In this document: one piece after another, positions 38,708-38,794 of the stretch
How the letters are laid out: every line of letters starts with the position of its first letter
Position numbering within the stretch: the first letter of the stretch is position 1
Virus record (IMG/VR): IMGVR_UViG_3300013094_000008
Coordinates: 1 to 38,794 of that record
Strand: one strand, 5' to 3'
DNA from: a virus
DNA: 38,794 bases
Made by a program: the position numbers and the translations under genes
Notes under the pieces: generated by a model
Told to the model about the DNA's origin: nothing
The model's input: only the letters and a program-made list of their open reading frames with translations
The model's database searches: none

Positions 38708-38719
38708 TATTTATTTATC
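38706..38719 (-). promoter_or_regulatory. NATAAATA promoter-like box (also at 35-48)
   Basis: Minus strand GATAAATAAATATG. Six bases past the GATAAATA core lies at the start of the TGTAAG hairpin. It opens the cluster with two tiny genes and the GT2 glycosyltransferase. Confidence 0.5.
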
Positions 38720-38794
38720 TCTTTTGTCTAAATACCTTGGTCTTGACTTATTTTATAGGCTGTTCTGCCAAATATTTTAATCAGTTCTTCAGTA

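Larger units (their letters stand above)
38672..38794. repeat. Terminal direct repeat, right copy
   Basis: Exact copy of bases 1-123. Joining the two copies gives a circle of 38,671 bases and links the gene at 57-242 to the gene starting at 38668 through the promoter and leader at 38669-38727, with no interruption in orientation. Confidence 0.9.

Overview
The window looks like a complete tailed-phage genome, probably of podovirus type. The first 123 bases (1-123) recur exactly at the end (38672-38794), so it reads as a circularly closed assembly of about 38,671 unique bases. All the genes I accept lie on the minus strand and transcription runs from high to low coordinates. Many genes overlap by 1-20 bases (TAATG and ATGA junctions). 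The sequence is AT-rich. The host cannot be read from the sequence. A short-tailed virion with ejection proteins, one carrying a peptidoglycan-cleaving domain, suggests a Gram-negative host, and the gene mix resembles uncultured aquatic phages; both points are inference.

In transcription order: two tiny genes and a GT2 glycosyltransferase (38.7-37.7 kb); small terminase and a run of small genes (37.7-34.8 kb); large terminase, P22-type portal, scaffold-like protein and an SU10/DUF5309-type major capsid protein (34.8-28.1 kb), closed by a strong terminator; head-tail connector genes, a 1388-residue coiled-coil tail fibre, a nozzle-like protein and a beta-propeller tail protein (28.0-18.4 kb); a 1656-residue protein built of about one hundred decapeptide repeats (18.3-13.4 kb); and three internal/ejection-type proteins, one with a lytic transglycosylase-like domain (13.3-7.6 kb). 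Next come a Dps-like ferritin, a small XhlA-like membrane protein, and a 679-base gene-free stretch that folds into what looks like a large structured RNA. The last 6.2 kb hold three homing-type endonucleases (two GIY-YIG, one HNH), a second glycosyltransferase, a GNAT-like protein, a GroES co-chaperonin, and small unknown genes.

No DNA polymerase, primase, helicase, RNA polymerase, integrase or separate endolysin was recognised. The phage presumably uses the host replisome and RNA polymerase. Most larger intergenic gaps carry a T4-late-like NATAAATA box in the direction of transcription. At three of them the predicted transcript would start on a TGTAAG...CTTACA hairpin, and at another on the 25-bp helix that opens the structured RNA. 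The most unusual items are the structured RNA, this promoter/hairpin system, and the giant decapeptide-repeat protein.
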